Assembly: GCA_017542305.1 (NCBI GenBank)
Contig: JAFXXK010000003.1
Span: forward strand, 1-64,000
Length of the DNA stretch: 64,000 bases
Reading direction: 5' to 3'
From: a bacterium
GTDB lineage: Bacteria; Cyanobacteriota; Vampirovibrionia; Gastranaerophilales; Gastranaerophilaceae
Shown: one piece after another, positions 63,401-64,000 of the stretch
Numbering within the stretch: the stretch's first letter is position 1
Layout of the letters: each line of letters begins with the position of its first letter
Program-made: the position numbers and the translations under genes
Notes under the pieces: generated by a model
What the model saw: only the letters and a program-made list of their open reading frames with translations
Database searches by the model: none
Told to the model about the DNA's origin: nothing

Positions 63401-64000
63401 GAGCAGGAGTAATTTTTGGATTATCACCTTTTAAACTTTCCAATATATATCTTGCCCTGGTTTTGCAACTTTGCCACAAACTTCTATACTGCGGGTGAAT
63501 ATCGCTCTCTGCAATTGCCGGATTCAATACTTCCTGTTCTAATTTTGCTTTAAGCTCCTCTATCTGTTCCGGAGTTAACTCGGTAACTTCATCTATGCTT
63601 ACATTTGTACCCTCCGGTCGCGGAATAGTTTCCAAAGGTTTAGTTTCCGTAGTCTGCGGAGCCGCTTTCGGTTCATTTACACCGATTTCTTCAACAAAGA
63701 AGCTTGCATTAGTCTGTCTGAATATTTCAAGAGGAACTTTCATGACTAATTCGGAATTATGCGGGTCGATTAACATAACCTCTTTTGTTTCTTTATTATA
63801 TCCGACGATACGATATGCGTGGTCTCTTGACATATCGCAACCCTTATAATCCACATTATCATGGAAAGTAACAGGGCATATAACATTCGGGTTTTGAGCA
63901 AATGTATCGGCGAGTTTATCCAATGCATCCTCTAATGATAATTGGGGCTCATCCGATAATACTATCCCACCGAAAGTATCCGACTGATGGAAAAACAGCG
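54489..64000 (-). CDS. Giant multidomain protein (calpain-like, helical repeats, PTP-like), 5' end outside window
   Basis: The frame is open to the window edge, so the protein is longer than about 3170 residues. Positions below count from the TTG at 63923, but translation continues upstream. Residues 20-75 look like the C-terminal part of a calpain/papain-type Cys protease: His35 in DHAYRIVGYN and Asn56 in LIDPHNSEL; the Cys would lie outside. A helical region follows to about 850. A 'NKTTCCTAIG' module sits at ~850-910 and a Pro/Val-rich linker at ~1028-1072. ARM/HEAT-like repeats of the kind 'LYNNPDLDNKHL' run over ~1640-1925, a 'GSSWCLRFDNAHGYLQG' module lies at ~2400-2455 and an LRR-like stretch at ~2550-2605. 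A PTP-like CX5R domain (C3053, R3059) closes the protein. No signal peptide is visible in this part. An effector-like role is a guess. Confidence 0.75.
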   Translation of the reverse strand, partial: LFFHQSDTFGGIVLSDEPQLSLEDALDKLADTFAQNPNVICPVTFHDNVDYKGCDMSRDHAYRIVGYNKETKEVMLIDPHNSELVMKVPLEIFRQTNASFFVEEIGVNEPKAAPQTTETKPLETIPRPEGTNVSIDEVTELTPEQIEELKAKLEQEVLNPAIAESDIHPQYRSLWQSCKTRARYILESLKGDNPKITPALENKINELTNDVETIANANSSKPTLKTRLGNFVSGVKYLFVSKPLTEYNNGSPASQSAFKSRMYKVFRVISTDDIEKLYELYQKYPVEIAELIEFKDPWTDPENSKRVLNLNKFSPEQIINFAELYVKHRDVIKPLLSLSRPDSDYNHTVPRYDGGEIVRLTALYDKYGQIILDLAKLDDPQSQKAVDANGNEVAYPRFFYDSIEKLAKLEKQYGDIVTKLANTTYANSSGNKFAYSSYEIEGLVKYYAQDNEMSRFLQDPNYFEQIKQNAVGKYAKEFIEIFEPGKIDAETQMSMISSGLSVAEFMESLRKVSKYTYKVAYETPQQYLSDVPGEYSNPISDNKYPEVPEQEMKRLRYRVNDFFGDNIGRLCRAFKYLDADTISHLMDKRTEHFAEELYGLSKLSDENFEMLAQLLNCKSENGKALTVKERMEVINIVQIYSKAELDMSILREALNSGTIDITKIKNNIEEEVLRKAGVQEMDLPRAKTGVNRFNDKFFYLSLLDKADNPELDAMAEFVEANIRAELKDRMKLAEHLREAEMQLEQLKETLSLYVGAESDTMIKNFEKFVEMLRHPDDYTEDEIVKQAKSTIFITNNVHTRSDEIYTVIREAVLGNFNEFITDTSNIYGQANAATKEMFRSEGLNHDKWLEPDLGKFEFEVNGKKLSVKLWDRNPQEDLFIGNKTTCCTAIGTGGNGAATPGYLLNHAFQVIELYDEKGNVVGMSRVFMANVNGKPVLIMDNLELNNGFCKDIKDIGQVRDGLFEYINKYAQQVTGDPDTQVYFNAAAVKVPVSDLSAVNSSLSFIGKIAEPETYLNTLLFSAISPTGWADPAKLSKSDEYNFYEVPKDNKVQGTYTKEAPKPAAEHPVAENPTQPVSVPVEQPVNPAAYVAPTEVVKPVNEAELTPQEAKQVFLDLDFTEEELSGINFAHKNILGVAGYIKALKSLDMIRGDIEDYITTPDGRKQMLEDLRTPDRLNDVDEFKYFNKQNITYVQKYVDFDFNNKDLLENILSGLNCQTPDKLFEVLPMLAHAAGGKLSAEEFKQFNWGYEEVLEKITPLAAEQMYKVNSQLNGKLKINVYHYNYFSEPIADEKLNSLAKEVQRIDKFGILKSDNFMEGRWDEPAHLQEVIDELKTVNDFLEKYPIDFGTDEDGNKVKVRFSELLALSKNNNPEQVQEFINTLSDNEKQKNDFSWDLTALSNGEFRPSKALAELVNATHKRAKEIFEALGDVNYEDVLLLYNEISATNNDHRFDFKYLIVKNHDFKGALEYLKRLVELDVFDYSSCNNLYSDAFGPAIEKENVNFAELCSVLDYMKENNLLDNVHKNLFCSRLRSGQQGQLLEDIKKEQYLLDNNFNHSVNIANINFNNVDYSSYKEKIDFGLSNKIWHNTASEPDYYNIQRMANTDLSLDEVKQLVDVLEKEYIDVLNAAYNTVDADTEKYALNQIRAIIAVTNKANLKLVIDLCRKRGFDKSSIPSIAEHYLPEYDEFIREIADNPKFPQKYIGSLCDIMQNTLDNNPEYVEFIKKLYKDPDIASSDQYVDLFAIAQGMGANNCHCADVMMTLYNRPDFDNKNLGYIGRLISDCGYSSPEILSPENIDFCVKLMNDPTISKDKDSDFTDLFNNFNSKNADLIKHLYNDPAFDNKNLSKIAQVYRNNTYNPKYFDFVVEMLNTPGVDGNYVSPIVSRWKTDEAVEFTKKLFKDPNRKELDIFSLLGFYNNEATHDLVSELYNNPDLDNKHLKKILNYVTSSANDEKSRTTQIKTLISTPEMSRWLNENLNNASDLQGNFYKGYDMETIVNLARTQKKLFNEAQFTKKDNKVQRSEAQETAEAQGAEVQEAKSEEVQQVIDALVELGMNANMAEKAYVKLCMDDKGFVDKIRLEAVLALVKTFGIERTVNDKGKTRVTPNVSPKDIEYVFDFAVGSALSNANGQFRPDIIRDILTLRQAGVTDVRLATDLAAIKNMNLVEMKDRFNTLKRNDINQRAGELPESVKAAAKAAGLDIDAITDKAMAEPKGGKVQRVEVESVTLRQLDDIFGAERILITKHKQEIEQYAKDKGLNGSQDVWGNEEAFKHWTEERLADLLDFDKHPEYLAEGQYAQINPQRKESLENWYKYLTMESDYKDNPFVHLLVLESMVKTYFKPDSAGVLPAVSHEAFNAAHDALLQEGNSNVSFEKIYAEQTRAKAIAQFGRGKQVVDGIEGEWVTIPRSQKGDPDYDEHIAMVQALAEGSSWCLRFDNAHGYLQGANIHYFIDKYGRAQVAIEERDGNIRQIQKRRNQNSTVPIPYVTVIDEFMKANNLGGIDSQMKRAMEAKPKFDEMKAKMEKLMAEENYIEIFKELNIIVTVAEDGTYIINTYNAEMNDGYTLSELGIDENKLMSNVSEIRGQVNLDGSTLTEMKKLRKVTGSIKFGDNKINDLRALEELAGHPVTWIKPETSKPAEPEKPAETVAPSGSNPITPARNNGVIEGTGNAQNPQNEQELSVETIKAEIDSIETEEGLQAYRKHLGRTLPKTIDKDTRRYLCNDYINIRIDYVRKKELFKVAMADLGKLDSVNGCNKFKKEWQNVELNREDKAELWAAFAKKEKQVKLQSEILNSIEIPVSDENGMVDHERMKKLIELNFDCYNALQLEKALENVRTKADCNYLEHCVRNIGRISAYGRTMLLGMIKDKKAELLDDVEESNDIIDWVYSDMYKEFIDDYRLKYKHVWVEFVEYPLQNPLYLSLNPLILEINDKLDAHITAVGEPRFVFDEETQTQRLVGNYGLRGRNMITFGKENPDNNTEEISEENQLGVEFFDRAKAAGLTCIIDLRAKAGGNIRIKEDKITEVDGKTYIDGVEYYRIPLDHNNQSGGVIDQYTIKKLGGFFQRMENEIFYIGCANGMHRTDYAFCLNYVLNTKTINTPKLESLDAQKSEFGNAIRRIYNKIQEILTEAQTNPQLLEEYNLTPDLLERLPKSEAELEERIKRCCS
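54680..55060 (-). other. PTP-like phosphatase domain of the giant protein
   Basis: This part encodes 'GLTCIIDLRAKAGG', 'YYRIPLDHN' and then IGCANGMHRTDYAFCLNYVL, in which C3053-x5-R3059 forms the phosphate-binding loop. The segment is clearly similar to the stand-alone phosphatase-like protein at 53728-54471, including the following helix and Asn. It is the last recognisable domain before the end at 54489. Confidence 0.7.

Noticed and set aside
1-64000. CRISPR arrays, tRNA and rRNA genes, insertion-sequence transposases
   Set aside because: No regularly spaced direct repeats with unique spacers, no recognisable tRNA cloverleaf or rRNA segments, and no transposase motifs were seen on reading; small elements could still have been missed.

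Overview
The window looks like a low-GC, Gram-negative, cyanobacteria-related gut bacterium, most likely Candidatus Gastranaerophilales (Melainabacteria/Vampirovibrionia). This is inferred from several features: a prepilin with the GFTLAEVLITLGIIGVVAAM signature seen across that group, a secreted protein with three SLH domains, an outer-membrane two-partner secretion system, a lysA-cdaA neighbourhood, and several secreted or 'FTG/FGA'-tagged proteins of lineage-restricted type. No rRNA, tRNA, CRISPR array or transposase was seen.

Layout. (1) 1-6400 is a very AT-rich accessory island: a RhuM-Fic protein, a reverse transcriptase fused to a nitrilase (DRT type 1-like), and an unrecognised 420-aa partner. 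It is followed by two broken genes, a DUF4238 tail and a histidine-kinase tail, that abut head to head at about 5750. (2) 6472-25204 is a divergent two-partner secretion locus: a 5545-aa filamentous adhesin that ends, unexpectedly, in a PilZ-like domain, and its TpsB/FhaC-type transporter. (3) 25214-35050 is mostly minus-strand housekeeping: SpoU methyltransferase, M24 peptidase, parvulin, a putative structured RNA, a lipid flippase-like protein, YitT, the c-di-AMP synthase CdaA and LysA, with SpmA/SpmB on the plus strand. (4) 35208-44079 holds a UbiA prenyltransferase, a lipoprotein, a putative orphan sRNA, a DNA glycosylase, an M49-like metallohydrolase, YibE/F, YjbQ, ObgE and TsaD. (5) 44193-48453 has a pilin-like protein, ribosomal protein L9, and a three-gene one-carbon operon (MetE/UroD-like, CooC-like, frameshifted FolD). 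(6) 48536-54471 has small and secreted proteins, the SLH protein, an HExxH protein, MiaB, a Cys-rich microprotein and a PTP-like phosphatase. (7) 54489-64000 is one giant gene (more than 3170 codons, 5' end outside the window) with a calpain-like segment, helical repeats and a C-terminal PTP-like domain related to the small phosphatase beside it.

The most notable systems are the RT-nitrilase locus with its extra partner gene, the possible c-di-GMP control of a giant exoprotein through its C-terminal PilZ domain, and the giant calpain/phosphatase protein paired with a stand-alone paralogue of its last domain. All assignments come from reading motifs by eye; no database search or structure prediction was run.
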